A stretch of 64,000 nt of DNA from Acidimicrobiia bacterium (GCA_022826705.1 JAJDUJ010000012.1:31933-95932), one strand, 5' to 3'; positions 46,100 through 55,498 are shown, counted from the first letter of the stretch. Notes: generated by a model not told the origin, from the letters alone. Translations and numbers: made by a program.

Positions 46100-47746
46100 T
46101 CAAGCGTGCCGCTCCTTGGCCGCCTCTCCCAAACCGAGCTCTTCCACCAACCTCTCCCGCATGAGGTACTTCTGGATCTTGCCGGTGATGGTCATCGGGA
46201 ACTCGTCGGTGAACTTCACGTAGCGGGGGACTTTGTAGTGGGCGATCTGGCCCCGGCAGAACTCTTTGATGTCGTCGGCGTCCAACGAGATCCCGTCCCG
46301 TAGTTGCACCCAGGCCATGATCTCCTCGCCGTATCGGGCGTCGGGCACGCCGATCACCTGCACTTCGACCACGTCGGGGTGGCGGTAGAGGTACTCCTCG
46401 ATTTCCCGGGGGTACACGTTCTCTCCACCCCGGATGATCATGTCCTTGATGCGCCCCACGATGTTGATATACCCGTCGTCGTCCATTACCGCGAGGTCGC
46501 CGGTGTGCATCCAGCCCTCGTCGTCGACTGCCTCGGTGGTGCGGGCCTTGTCGTCCCAGTAGCCCAGCATCACCGAATAGCCCCGGGTCATGAACTCGCC
46601 AGCCGCACCCCGAGGAACGGTCTCGCCGGTGTCGGGGTCGACGATGCGGACCTCCACGTGGGGGTGCGCCCGGCCCACGGTGGCCACCCGCTTGTCCAGT
46701 GAGTCGTCGACCGACGTTTGGGTGGAAACCGGCGACGTCTCGGTCATGCCGTAGGCGATGGTCACCTCGGCCATATTCATCCGGTCCACCACCTGCTTCA
46801 TCACCTCCACCGGGCACGGCGAGCCGGCCATGATCCCGGTGCGCAGCGACGACAGGTCGTAGTCATCCAGGTCGGGCTCGCCCAGTTCGGCGATGAACAT
46901 GGTCGGCACCCCGTACAAGCTGGTGCAGCGCTCCGCCTCGCAGGCCCGCAGCACGGCTGAGGCGTCGAATCCGGCCGCGGGCACCACCATGGCCGCCCCG
47001 TGGGTGGTGCAGGCCAGGTTGCCCAGCACCATGCCGAAGCAGTGGTAGAAGGGCACCGGAATGCACACCCGGTCGGCGGGGGTATAACCACAGGCCTCGC
47101 CCACGAAGAAGCCATTGTTCAAAATGTTGCGATGGCTCAGCGTGGCCCCTTTGGGAAAACCTGTGGTCCCGCTGGTGTACTGGATGTTGATGGCGTCGTC
47201 TGGGCGAAGGCCCGCGGCGCGCTCCTCAAGCTGGTCGGCGGATATCACGGTGCCAGCAGCCAGCAGATTCTCCCAATCAGAGGTCTGGAGATAAACCACC
47301 TGCTGAGTGGGCACCCGATCCCACACCTCCTCGATCATGCGCCGGTAGTCGCTGTGGGAGAACGACTCCGCCGTCACCAGCACACTGATGCCCGATTGGT
47401 TGAGCACATACTCCAGCTCGGCCACTCGATACGCCGGATTGATGGTTACCAAGATGGCCCCAATGCGGGCGGTGGCGTATTGCACCAGTACCCACTCGGC
47501 CGAGTTCGGGCTCCAGATCCCCACCCGGTCGCCCACCTGCACGCCCACGGCCATCAGCCCGGCGGCCACCTCGTCGACCGCGTCGGCGAACTCTCGGTAG
47601 GTGTAGCGCAGCCCCTGCTCAACCGACACCAGCGCTTCATGGTCGCCGTGCTCTGCCACGGTGCGGGCCAAGTTGGCCGAGATGGTCTCCTCCAACAGCG
47701 GTATATCAGTCGGCCCCAGAGCCGATGACAGCATTGCCCTTTCCAT
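46100..47746 (-). CDS. AMP-binding acyl-CoA synthetase
   Basis: A 548-residue adenylating enzyme. AMP-binding motif [16 protein letters not shown] (A3) lies near 190; [10 protein letters not shown] (A5), [17 protein letters not shown] (A7/A8), [20 protein letters not shown] (A8 hinge) and the A10 Lys in ITGKIQKY are all intact. It activates a fatty or other carboxylic acid as CoA thioester. ATG 47746 follows the SDR stop by 13 nt. The acid type cannot be read from sequence. Confidence 0.9.
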   Translation of the reverse strand: MERAMLSSALGPTDIPLLEETISANLARTVAEHGDHEALVSVEQGLRYTYREFADAVDEVAAGLMAVGVQVGDRVGIWSPNSAEWVLVQYATARIGAILVTINPAYRVAELEYVLNQSGISVLVTAESFSHSDYRRMIEEVWDRVPTQQVVYLQTSDWENLLAAGTVISADQLEERAAGLRPDDAINIQYTSGTTGFPKGATLSHRNILNNGFFVGEACGYTPADRVCIPVPFYHCFGMVLGNLACTTHGAAMVVPAAGFDASAVLRACEAERCTSLYGVPTMFIAELGEPDLDDYDLSSLRTGIMAGSPCPVEVMKQVVDRMNMAEVTIAYGMTETSPVSTQTSVDDSLDKRVATVGRAHPHVEVRIVDPDTGETVPRGAAGEFMTRGYSVMLGYWDDKARTTEAVDDEGWMHTGDLAVMDDDGYINIVGRIKDMIIRGGENVYPREIEEYLYRHPDVVEVQVIGVPDARYGEEIMAWVQLRDGISLDADDIKEFCRGQIAHYKVPRYVKFTDEFPMTITGKIQKYLMRERLVEELGLGEAAKERHA

Positions 47747-47759
47747 TGGGGACGCAGTC

Positions 47760-48527
47760 TCAGTCGTGGCTGATGACGCCCCCGTCAACGATGAGGGTGG
47801 TGCCGGTTACGAAGCCGGCCTCATCGGACATCAGGAAGCGGACTGCCTTGGCGATGTCTTCGGGGATGCCCACCCGGCCCAGCGGGGACTTTTCCACGCA
47901 GGCGGCCTTGGTCGGGGCGTCAGCCATCATCTGGGCCGTCATCGGCGTTTCGATGTAGCCAGGGCACACCGCGTTCACCCGGATGCCGTCGGGGCCGAGG
48001 TGGTTGGCCAGCGACTTGGTTACCCCCACCACGCCGTGCTTGGAGGCGGTGTAGGACGGAATTGTCGGGCTGCCCACCACCGACATGATGGAGCCGATTC
48101 CCACAATGGCCGACCCCTCATGGCTGCGCAGGTCGCCCAACAGGGCCTTGGCCACGAACACCTCGGCCCGCAAGTTCACCCCTAGCACCGAGTCCCAGAT
48201 CTCTTCAGTGAGATGGTCGATGTCCATGGCGGTCACGATGCCCGCAGCATGGACCAGGCCTCCGATGCTGCCCAGCGCCTCCCGGGCGGAGGTCACCGCG
48301 ACGGCCACCGCCGTGCTGTCGGTCACGTCCAAGCCAACCGAGTGGGTTGCCACCCCGCAGTCGGCGGAGATGGAGGCCGCCGCTTCGGCCGCCCCCTCGC
48401 CGTTGAGGTCCCACAGCGACACCGGTCGTCCAACCTCGGCAAGGGCGCGAGCACAGGCTCGACCTATTCCGGACCCCCCACCAGTGACCACGACCCCGGT
48501 ATTCGGCGACATATCCAAAGCAGACAT
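47760..48527 (-). CDS. Short-chain dehydrogenase/reductase
   Basis: A 255-residue SDR. NAD(P) motif [15 protein letters not shown] is at the N terminus, NNAG-type motif as HAAGIV, and catalytic [11 protein letters not shown] (Tyr-x3-Lys), with Ser upstream in IGSIMSV. The Asp in WDLNGE after strand 2 suggests NAD preference. ATG 48527 is chosen because a TAGGGT box lies 7 nt upstream. First gene of the SDR-ligase-sulfotransferase-VOC-P450 set. Confidence 0.9.
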   Translation of the reverse strand: MSALDMSPNTGVVVTGGGSGIGRACARALAEVGRPVSLWDLNGEGAAEAAASISADCGVATHSVGLDVTDSTAVAVAVTSAREALGSIGGLVHAAGIVTAMDIDHLTEEIWDSVLGVNLRAEVFVAKALLGDLRSHEGSAIVGIGSIMSVVGSPTIPSYTASKHGVVGVTKSLANHLGPDGIRVNAVCPGYIETPMTAQMMADAPTKAACVEKSPLGRVGIPEDIAKAVRFLMSDEAGFVTGTTLIVDGGVISHD

Positions 48528-48534
48528 GGCGGAC

Positions 48535-48540
48535 ACCCTA
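48535..48540 (-). promoter_or_regulatory. -10 box for the SDR operon
   Basis: TAGGGT on the minus strand, 7 nt before ATG 48527. Confidence 0.45.
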
Positions 48541-48587
48541 CGCGGTGGCCGGGATGAAGATGACTTCAATCGAGAGGCCGAAAGCGC

Positions 48588-49262
48588 CTAATCGTGCAGG
48601 CCGCACTCGGTTTTGTCGGTGCCAGCCCAGCGGCCGGAGCGGGGGTCGTTGCCGGGGGCCACTGGTTTGGTGCAGGGCATGCAGCCGATTGAGGGATAGC
48701 CCCGCTCCAACAGAGGATTGAACGGAACCCGGTGCTCGGCCATGTAGTCGTTCACCTGCTCGTCGGTCCAGGTGGCGATGGGGTTCAGCTTCACCAGACC
48801 CCGCAGGTCGCGCACCACGATGGGGGCCGATGCCCGGGTGACGGCCTCCACCCGGCGAAGGCCGCTCATCCAGGCCGCCTTGCCGGCGAGCGCCCGGTCG
48901 AGTTGGCCGGCCTTGACCGCGGAGCAGCAGTTCTCTGGGTCCATGTTCCAGAGATCGGGGTCATGGCGGGCCACGGTCATGAGCCGCAGGTTCAGGCCGT
49001 AGTGGCGCCGCACCCGCTCGACCGTCTCCAGCGTCTCGGGGAAATGGAAGCCGGTGTCGATGAACACCACCTCGATGGCCGGGTCCACTTTCACGGCCAA
49101 ATCGATCAGCACGGCATCAGTCATCGACGCGGCCAGCGCCAAGTGGGGAGAGAAGTTGTCCACCCCCCACTGGATGACCTTTTCCGCAGGCAAGTGCTCG
49201 AACTCCTCGTTGAGAGCAGCTAGTTCTGCGTCGGTAAACGACGGAACAGTCAGGTTGGGCAT
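48588..49262 (-). CDS. cysH: Assimilatory APS reductase (4Fe-4S type)
   Basis: A 224-residue enzyme that reduces adenylyl sulfate to sulfite with thioredoxin. The cluster ligands ENCCSAVK (about 110) and GCMPCTKPV (about 194) form the CC...CxxC set, which marks APS rather than PAPS specificity. The catalytic Cys is in the C-terminal ECGLHD. FIDTGFHFPETLE binds the substrate phosphate. It follows sirA by 37 nt, as in mycobacteria. The start codon lies inside a copy of the 3' end of sirA. Confidence 0.94.
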   Translation of the reverse strand: MPNLTVPSFTDAELAALNEEFEHLPAEKVIQWGVDNFSPHLALAASMTDAVLIDLAVKVDPAIEVVFIDTGFHFPETLETVERVRRHYGLNLRLMTVARHDPDLWNMDPENCCSAVKAGQLDRALAGKAAWMSGLRRVEAVTRASAPIVVRDLRGLVKLNPIATWTDEQVNDYMAEHRVPFNPLLERGYPSIGCMPCTKPVAPGNDPRSGRWAGTDKTECGLHD

Positions 49263-49327
49263 TCAGAGTCGCCAATCGGGGTGCAGGTTGCGGAAGAGCT
49301 CAGGTGGCGCATTCCGAGTCGCCGATC
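49259..49327 (-). repeat. Duplicated sirA 3' end forming the cysH start region
   Basis: A 19-nt motif at 49309-49327 (end of sirA) recurs at 49259-49277, with two mismatches and a 50-nt period. On the minus strand the motif contains GAATGC. In the downstream copy this ATG is the cysH start. Confidence 0.65.
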
Positions 49328-51084
49328 ACCGCTTCGTAGGGGCCAGTCTCGTCGTAATCGACGTAGAACTCGGGTCCGTCGTCGGGCAAGGGGAACTCGT
49401 CCAAGTCGGTCAGCGTCTTGCCCACCTCACGGGATCCGCCCTTGCGCTCCAGCCAGTGGCGGAACTCTTCCCCGGCTTCCCTCTCGGCGGTGAATTGGCG
49501 CACCACCCGCACCACCGCTTCGGGAGCATTGCGGGCGGGAAGACGCAGGGCCTTGGTGCCGAAGTGGATCTGCGAGTCGCCCACATAGCCGCCGAGCAGC
49601 ATCTGGTAGCCCGGCGCAGAGCGGCCGTGAGCCCGGCGTTCGGCCCCGAAGAATCCGATGTCGGAGGCGTGGTGCTGGCCGCACGAGTTGGTGCAGCCGG
49701 AGATGTTGATCCGCAAACCGCCCACCTCGGCCAAACCCTCTTCGTCTAGGCGATTGCCGATGGCATCGGCCAACCCCCGCGATTGGGTGACGGCCAGGTT
49801 GCAGGTGTCGGCGCCGGGGCAGGCCACCACGTCTCGCAGCAGCTCGGCACCGGCCTCGGCCATGCCGATGGCCGACAGCGCCTCGAAGAGCCGGGGCAGC
49901 TGGTGCTCGCTCAAGTCGCGGAAGACGATGTTCTGGCGATTGGTCACCCGGCACTCTGCACCTAGCTCCCGCTGGATGTCGGCCAGGGAGTCGAATTGGT
50001 CGGCGGTGATGTCGCCCAGCCGAGCCCAGGCATAAGCCGACACCGTGCCCTTGGCCGCGCCCCGCACCACATTGGCCTGCTCCCACTTCTCGTAGGGTGC
50101 CCGGCCGCCGATGGACACCGGAACCCCTTGGCCCACCGGGGTGGCCTCCACCTCGGCATGGCGCCCGGCGGGGGCGTCGCCGTGGACCTTCACCAGGTCG
50201 GGGATGCCGCCGGGCCAACTTGAGGAGGCCAGCAGGAACTTGCGCTCCCGGAAGATGCGGCGCTGAAGCTCCTCGAAGCCCAGTTTCTCCACCAGCCACT
50301 TCATGCGGGCCCGCAGCTTGTTATCGCGGTAGCCGTCGTGGTCGAACACCCGCAGGCAGGCTTCGATGGTGGGAAGCAGATCTTCTCGGGAGGTGAAGTC
50401 TTCCAGAGCCAGCGCGGGGTGGGGGTTGGCCCCCAGGCCGCCGGCCACGAACACCCGGAACCCGGCCTCCACGCCGCCATCCACCTCCCGGGTGGCGGCA
50501 ATGATGCCCACGTCGTTGAACATGGCCTGGCCGCAGTCGGTGGCGCAGCCCGAGAAGTTGATCTTGAACTTGCGGGGCAGGCGCTGGGCGTAGGGGTGGC
50601 GAAGGAAGTGCAGCGCGGTGGCCCGGGCCCAGGCGGTGATGTCGAGTACCTCGTGGGGGCAGGCGCCGGCCAGGTGGCAGCCCTGCACATTGCGAACAGT
50701 GTCGCCGCAGGCCTCCCGGGTGGTGAGCCCCACCGAGGCCAGCACCTGCATCACGTCGGGAACGTCGTCGATCTGCACGTAGTGGAATTGGATGTTCTGG
50801 CGGGTGGTGATGTGGCCCCATCCCCGGGAGTAGGTGCGGGCGATGTGGGCCAGGGCTTCGAAGTGCTCAGGGTGGGCGATGCCAGCGGGGATCTTGACCC
50901 GCACCATCTGGTTGGTCCCGCCCTGGCGCTGGCCGTAGATGCCGTTGTTCAGGCGGAACACCCGCATCACGTCTTCAGGGATCTCCCCGGCCTTGTAGCG
51001 GGCCAGCATCCGCTCAAACTTGTCGATGTCGGCTTGCTGAGCGGGGTCGATTACCGCGGTGTTGTCGATCTGGACCGTGACCAT
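49300..51084 (-). CDS. sirA: Ferredoxin-type sulfite reductase (siroheme, 4Fe-4S)
   Basis: A 594-residue protein made of two homologous halves. The siroheme/4Fe-4S ligands are in the second half: CPGADTC (about 425) and SGCTNSCGQHH (about 462). The first half keeps a similar SGCATDCGQAMFND and GCHLAGACPHE. It reduces sulfite to sulfide using ferredoxin. Nitrite reductase is the alternative reading, but the adjacent cysH favours sulfite. Two inverted repeats upstream (51138-51209) probably form its regulatory region. Confidence 0.92.
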   Translation of the reverse strand: MVTVQIDNTAVIDPAQQADIDKFERMLARYKAGEIPEDVMRVFRLNNGIYGQRQGGTNQMVRVKIPAGIAHPEHFEALAHIARTYSRGWGHITTRQNIQFHYVQIDDVPDVMQVLASVGLTTREACGDTVRNVQGCHLAGACPHEVLDITAWARATALHFLRHPYAQRLPRKFKINFSGCATDCGQAMFNDVGIIAATREVDGGVEAGFRVFVAGGLGANPHPALALEDFTSREDLLPTIEACLRVFDHDGYRDNKLRARMKWLVEKLGFEELQRRIFRERKFLLASSSWPGGIPDLVKVHGDAPAGRHAEVEATPVGQGVPVSIGGRAPYEKWEQANVVRGAAKGTVSAYAWARLGDITADQFDSLADIQRELGAECRVTNRQNIVFRDLSEHQLPRLFEALSAIGMAEAGAELLRDVVACPGADTCNLAVTQSRGLADAIGNRLDEEGLAEVGGLRINISGCTNSCGQHHASDIGFFGAERRAHGRSAPGYQMLLGGYVGDSQIHFGTKALRLPARNAPEAVVRVVRQFTAEREAGEEFRHWLERKGGSREVGKTLTDLDEFPLPDDGPEFYVDYDETGPYEAVIGDSECAT

Positions 51085-51137
51085 CGGGCTCTCTTCTTCG
51101 GTGTATGGGATTTGGGTGGGGTTCAGGCGGGGAACTA

Positions 51138-51209
51138 AATCGGACTACTTTGATCCGATTAGTTGTTTATCAGGGTAGCGGCCTGAAATCAAATCCCGAG
51201 TGATTTGAT
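51138..51209 (-). promoter_or_regulatory. Putative promoter and two operators upstream of sirA
   Basis: Within the AT-rich 158-nt spacer two inverted repeats occur: AATCGGA with TCCGATT (51138-51144 and 51154-51160) and ATCAAATC with GATTTGAT (51188-51195 and 51202-51209). On the minus strand TTGATT (51187-51192) and TAAACA (51164-51169) are 17 nt apart, a possible -35/-10 pair overlapping the first dyad. This is consistent with regulation by sulfur status (inference). Confidence 0.45.
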
Positions 51210-51242
51210 CTGATTTATCCGAAAAAGGAAATTGTCGCCGCG

Positions 51243-52616
51243 TCAGTCGCTGAGCCGCTCGGCCAGTCGGAAGGCCAATTCGAGGCTCTGAGGGCCGTTG
51301 AGCCGGGGATCGCACATGGTCTCGTAACGGAGTTCCAAGTCGTCGTCGCTGATGGCCTCGGCCCCGCCCACGCATTCGGTCACGTCATCCCCGGTGATCT
51401 CCACATGGATGCCACCCGGCCAGGTGCCAGCCTCGGCATGGGCGGTGAAGTAGCGGTCGATCTCGGCCATCACGTCCTCGAAGTGACGGGTCTTGCGCCC
51501 GCCGGCGGTGGTGTAGGTGTTGCCGTGCATGGGATCGCATTCCCATAGCACCGGGTGGCCGGCATCGCGCACCGCAGCCAACAGCGGAGGCAGCACATCG
51601 GACACCTTTTTGGCGCCCATGCGGCTGATGAGGGTGAGTCGGCCGGGTATGCGATCCGGGTTGAGAACCTCGCACAGCTCGAGAACCTCAGCCGGCGATG
51701 TGGTGGGCCCGAGCTTGCAACCCAGCGGGTTCTTGATGCCCCGCATGAACTCCACATGGGCGCCGTCGAGCTGGCGAGTCCGCTCGCCGATCCACAGCAT
51801 GTGGGCCGAGCAGTCGTACCACTGGCCGGTGATGGAGTCTTCCCGGGTGAGGGCCTCCTCGTAGTCCAGCACCAGCGCCTCGTGGCTGGTGTAGAAGTCA
51901 ACCTGGTGCAGCTCCGGCGCATCGGTGGATACCCCGCAGGCGGCCATGAATCGCAGGGCGGAGTCGATGCCGTCGGCCACCCGCTCGTAGCGCCGCCCTT
52001 CAGGGCTGGCGGCAATGAACTCCTGATTCCACACGTGTACCTGGCGGAGATCGGCGTAACCCCCCTTGGTGAACGCCCGCAACAGATTGAGTGTGGAGGC
52101 CGACTGGTGGTAGGCCCTCACCAGGCGCTCGGCGTCAGCAGCGCGAGAATCCTCGGAGAAGCTGGCATCGTTCACCATGTGCCCTCGGAAGGAGGGCAGC
52201 TCCACGTCGTCCACCACCTCGGTGGAAGACGAACGGGGCTTGGCGAACTGGCCGGCGATCCGGCCGATTTTCACCGTGGGCACGCCGGCGGAGAAGGCCA
52301 GCACCACCGCCATCTGCAAGATGACCTTCAGCTTGTCGCGGATGTTGTCGGCGCTCATGTCGTCGAACGACTCGGCGCAGTCCCCAGCCTGGAGCACGAA
52401 TGCCCGGCCCGCGGCGGCCTCTGCGAGTTGGGCTTGGAGCTGGCGGGCCTCTCCGGCGAAGACCAGAGGGGGCAGGCCGGCAAGGGTCTTGCGAACCTGG
52501 TCCAACGAGGCCTGGTCGGGCCACTGCGGCTGTTGGGCCGCGGGTCGGTCGCGCCAGGACGCGGGATGCCAAGCGGTCCTAGGCATGCCTGCCGCCTCGA
52601 CTGGGGCCGAACTCAT
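51243..52616 (-). CDS. aroG: Class II 3-deoxy-D-arabino-heptulosonate-7-phosphate synthase
   Basis: A 457-residue plant/actinobacterial-type DAHP synthase, the first step of the shikimate pathway (phosphoenolpyruvate plus erythrose-4-phosphate). Motifs: FVLQAGDCAESF, VPTVKIGRIAGQFAKPRS, WNQEFIAASPEGRRYE, HMLWIGERTRQLDGAHVEF, KLGPTTS and WECDPMHGNT. Metal ligands (Cys in GDCAES, His in DPMHGN, Glu, Asp) are present. Its length matches the class II family. Confidence 0.95.
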   Translation of the reverse strand: MSSAPVEAAGMPRTAWHPASWRDRPAAQQPQWPDQASLDQVRKTLAGLPPLVFAGEARQLQAQLAEAAAGRAFVLQAGDCAESFDDMSADNIRDKLKVILQMAVVLAFSAGVPTVKIGRIAGQFAKPRSSSTEVVDDVELPSFRGHMVNDASFSEDSRAADAERLVRAYHQSASTLNLLRAFTKGGYADLRQVHVWNQEFIAASPEGRRYERVADGIDSALRFMAACGVSTDAPELHQVDFYTSHEALVLDYEEALTREDSITGQWYDCSAHMLWIGERTRQLDGAHVEFMRGIKNPLGCKLGPTTSPAEVLELCEVLNPDRIPGRLTLISRMGAKKVSDVLPPLLAAVRDAGHPVLWECDPMHGNTYTTAGGRKTRHFEDVMAEIDRYFTAHAEAGTWPGGIHVEITGDDVTECVGGAEAISDDDLELRYETMCDPRLNGPQSLELAFRLAERLSD

Positions 52617-52673
52617 AGCAAAATCGTCGCCTGTCGCCGCCCATGGGGCAAAACCAATTAGACAGACGGACCC

Positions 52674-53507
52674 CTAAGCGGCGTCGATGTCCAATAGCTC
52701 GGCTCGGTCCCGCACCATGTCCAGCGATCGCCCGATGATGCGGCGTATCGCCTCCGAGGTGAGTCCGAGGACCTCGCCGATCTCCCGGTAGCTGTGCCTT
52801 TGGCCGTCGATGAGCCCGTAGCGCATTTCCAGGGCGAAGCGAGACCGGTCGTCCAGTGTGCCGAGCAGCTCAGACAGGGTTTCGGTCCGGTCAGCGGCCA
52901 GCACTAGGTCTTCGGGGCCTGGACCGCCATCGGGCTGAAGGTCCATAAGTTCGCTGTTGTTGTCGTCGCCCACCGTTGTGTTCAACGATGTGAGCGAGGT
53001 GAGCCGATGGAGCAGGGCGTGCTCTGAGTCCAGCTCTTCACCACCCCCAGTGGCTTGGCGCACCGCAGCCCGCAGGCTGGCGGCCCGCTCTCCGGGCAGC
53101 CGGATCAGATTGGCCTTCTGATCGAGGGCCCGGCCGATGGACTGGCGGATCCAGAACGTGGCGTAGGTGGAGAACTTGAACCCCTTGCGCCAGTCGAATT
53201 TCTCCACTGCCCGGTCTAGGCCCAGGTTTCCCTCCTGGACCAGGTCGAGCAGCTCCATGCCGGTGGGCAGGGGGTATTTCTTGGCCACGCTCACCACCAA
53301 GCGAAGGTTGGCTCGAATGAAGCGTTCCTTGGCCTTGGCTGCTTCCCGCACTTGGGTGTGCAGCCGGGGATTGCTTTCTCCGGCGTCCAATCGAGCCTGA
53401 GCCTCGCGGCCCTGCTCGATTGTTTGGGCAAGCCTTACTTCGTCTTCTTTGGTGAGGAGCGGCACCAAGCCGATTGCGTTGAGGTATTGGCCTGTTGAAT
53501 CGTCCAT
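52674..53507 (-). CDS. Sigma-70 family sigma factor (group 2-like)
   Basis: A 277-residue protein. Region 1.2 (QYLNAIGLVPLLTKEDEVRL), region 2 (RFIRANLRLVVSVAKKYP, LLDLVQEGNLGLDRAVEKFD, FSTYATFWIRQSIGRAL), region 3, and region 4 (LDDRSRFALEMRYGL, YREIGEVLGLTSEAIRRI). It lacks the long N-terminal region 1.1 of a housekeeping factor, so it is a group 2, SigB/HrdA-like alternative factor. ATG 53507 follows AGGAAAAA; an ATG at 53531 is the alternative. Divergent from nadD. Its promoter specificity is not readable. Confidence 0.88.
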   Translation of the reverse strand: MDDSTGQYLNAIGLVPLLTKEDEVRLAQTIEQGREAQARLDAGESNPRLHTQVREAAKAKERFIRANLRLVVSVAKKYPLPTGMELLDLVQEGNLGLDRAVEKFDWRKGFKFSTYATFWIRQSIGRALDQKANLIRLPGERAASLRAAVRQATGGGEELDSEHALLHRLTSLTSLNTTVGDDNNSELMDLQPDGGPGPEDLVLAADRTETLSELLGTLDDRSRFALEMRYGLIDGQRHSYREIGEVLGLTSEAIRRIIGRSLDMVRDRAELLDIDAA

Positions 53508-53678
53508 TTTTTCCTGTCTTGTTGTCTTCATGAACTGCAACCGATTTGCCCCCTCATTTGTTCCCGGTTGCCTTTCACTATTGACTCGCGAAATTACCGT
53601 TGGGTTGCACTGATGCCCGCACGAATTATTCGGCTCGCGGCTGCTCGGGGGGTAACAAGGAACTGGCCCTAGGTTTCG

Positions 53679-53684
53679 TACACT
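53679..53684 (+). promoter_or_regulatory. -10 box for nadD
   Basis: TACACT, 7 nt before GTG 53692. Confidence 0.45.
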
Positions 53685-53691
53685 GCAAACT

Positions 53692-54264
53692 GTGAGCCAC
53701 ATCGGGATTTTCGGGGGCACGTTCGACCCCGTACATGTCGGTCACATCGCGGTTGCCGTTCGGGTGCGGGCAGCGCTAGAGCTCGATCGGGTTGATCTGG
53801 TGGTAGCTCACGAGCCGTGGCAAAAGCTGGACCGACCCCAGCTCAGTCCGGCTCAGGATCGACTGGCCATGGTGGAGGCTGCGGTTGAGGGCATTGACGG
53901 GGTGGCGGCCTCATCGGTGGAGATCGACCGGGGTGGGCTTACCTACACAGTGGACACTCTGGAGGCCTACCGGGCCGCCGACCCCGATGGCTCCCTGTTC
54001 CTCATTCTGGGCAGCGACGCCGCCGGAGGCCTGGACACTTGGCACCGTTATGAGGAGATGGCCGAGATGGCCGAAGTGGTGGTAGTGGACCGGCCTGGTG
54101 CTATGGGGGAGCGCCCGCCGGTAGCCCACCGGGTGGTGGACTGTCCGCTGGTCGACTTGTCCAGCACTCAGGTGCGGGCGTGGGCTGACGCCGGCCAGCC
54201 GCTCGACGGCCTGGTCCCTCCCGCGGCGCTGGCCTACTGCCGCCAAAAGAGGCTGTATGGGTGA
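53692..54264 (+). CDS. nadD: Nicotinate-nucleotide adenylyltransferase
   Basis: A 190-residue enzyme that makes deamido-NAD from nicotinate mononucleotide and ATP. The HIGH-family motif GGTFDPVHVGH is at residues 8-18. FLILGSDAAGGLDTWHRYEE and VDLSSTQVR (the ISSTxIR-type phosphate site) are intact. GTG 53692 starts the gene, which overlaps the LytR_C gene by 8 bases. It is normally next to proA in related genomes, but here it lies 23.5 kb away. Confidence 0.95.
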   Translation: MSHIGIFGGTFDPVHVGHIAVAVRVRAALELDRVDLVVAHEPWQKLDRPQLSPAQDRLAMVEAAVEGIDGVAASSVEIDRGGLTYTVDTLEAYRAADPDGSLFLILGSDAAGGLDTWHRYEEMAEMAEVVVVDRPGAMGERPPVAHRVVDCPLVDLSSTQVRAWADAGQPLDGLVPPAALAYCRQKRLYG

Positions 54265-55426
54265 TTCCACGCCAGGCGCCGGTGGCGCGGCGCCGAGGAA
54301 GGGGTCGCCACGCTGGTGGCGCTGGGGCTGGCCGCTGCTGGTGTTGGGTCTAGCCGCCGCGGTGCCGCTGCTGGTGTGGCTGGGGTGGTCGGCCATTTCC
54401 AGCAGCAGCGACGGCACGGAGGTGAATACCCCGGTCGATCCCGCCGCCCCCGGATACGAGGCTTTTGTAGACCCCACGCCCACGCTGCTATTGATCCATG
54501 CCAACGGCGAACTTCTCCACGGGGTCACACTGCTGGCGCTGACTGACCCCAGAGTCGAAGGGGCGGTTCTGTTCATTCCCCCTGAGACGTTGACCTCTGG
54601 AGGGTCGATTAGCGAACGCTGGGTCGAGTCGGCCAGCGCGGGAGTAGCCGACTCGATTGCCGAGTTGTTGGATATCCGCCCCGGCGAGACGCAGGTGGTG
54701 GACGATGGCAGCTGGGCGGCGTTGGTGTCGGCGGTGGAGCCTATTGCCTTCATCAGTGCTGTTCCGCTCGTTGGGCCTGATGGGGAGACCCGGTTCGGGG
54801 CCGGTCTGGTGAACTTGGCCGCGGCCGATGTCGGGCCTTATTTGGCAGGGCGCAGCCCGGGCGAGTCGCCGTTCGATGCCTTGTCTCGTCACCTGTCGTT
54901 CTGGGGGGGTTGGCTGAGGCAGGTAGGGGAGTCGACCGCGCCCAACGTCATTCCTGGCGAGACTGACCGAGGGATGGGCCGATTCGGGCGGGCCCTCGCT
55001 GCGGGTGAGGTGTTCATGAGCACGATCATCGGGGGGGTCGATGACAGTGGGGCAGTGGTAGTGAATCCGGAGCGGGTTGGCAGGCAGGTGAGGGAGGTCA
55101 TCCCGTTTCCCATCTCGGCTTCGAGCGGGAGCTTGCCCAGAGTTCGGTTGCTCAACGGCGTTGGAGACCTTGAGCTCACCAAAACTGCGGCTCGAGAGCT
55201 CAGCCGGGCCGGTGCGCAGATCACGCGGATCGGAAATGCCGCGGAGTTCGGATGGGAGACCACCAAAGTCGCCTATCACGATGTTGGCTTCGCCGCCTAC
55301 GCCGAGGCTTACCGAGACGCCTTGGGCGCCGGTTCGGTCATCGCCGAAGAGCTGCCCAATGCCTCCGCTGATATCACGGTGACCTTCGGCGCAGATTTCT
55401 CCCATCTGCTGACGGGAGATGGTTAG
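54257..55426 (+). CDS. Membrane-anchored LCP-like/LytR_C protein
   Basis: A 389-residue protein. A Gly/Pro-rich cytoplasmic N terminus is followed by one membrane helix (about 26-46, WPLLVLGLAAAVPLLVWLGW). A degenerate LCP-like domain follows (PTLLLIHANG, LLALTDPRVEGAVLFIPPET), then a C-terminal LytR_C domain (about 290-385, LPRVRLLNGVGDLELTKTAA, ITRIGNAAEFGWETTKVAY). LCP proteins attach polymers to peptidoglycan, but the catalytic Arg/Asp pattern is not obvious here. It sits between nadD and rsfS. Confidence 0.78.
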   Translation: MGDSTPGAGGAAPRKGSPRWWRWGWPLLVLGLAAAVPLLVWLGWSAISSSSDGTEVNTPVDPAAPGYEAFVDPTPTLLLIHANGELLHGVTLLALTDPRVEGAVLFIPPETLTSGGSISERWVESASAGVADSIAELLDIRPGETQVVDDGSWAALVSAVEPIAFISAVPLVGPDGETRFGAGLVNLAAADVGPYLAGRSPGESPFDALSRHLSFWGGWLRQVGESTAPNVIPGETDRGMGRFGRALAAGEVFMSTIIGGVDDSGAVVVNPERVGRQVREVIPFPISASSGSLPRVRLLNGVGDLELTKTAARELSRAGAQITRIGNAAEFGWETTKVAYHDVGFAAYAEAYRDALGAGSVIAEELPNASADITVTFGADFSHLLTGDG

Positions 55427-55498
55427 AGTGAGAGCGTGATGCCTGCATGAGCGCAAAGCCCGCCCCACGACAATTGCGGACAATGACGTGATCGCCAC

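Noticed and set aside
47000..47728. Plus-strand ORF of 242 codons
   Set aside because: Antisense of the acyl-CoA ligase N-terminal half.
51145..51375. Short ORF between DAHP synthase and sirA
   Set aside because: Lies over the 3' end of the DAHP synthase gene in another frame and across the regulatory dyads; Arg-rich shadow composition.
53508..53691. Riboswitch or RNA gene between the sigma factor and nadD genes
   Set aside because: No conserved fold recognised; the region is explained by divergent promoters and the ribosome-binding site of the sigma gene.
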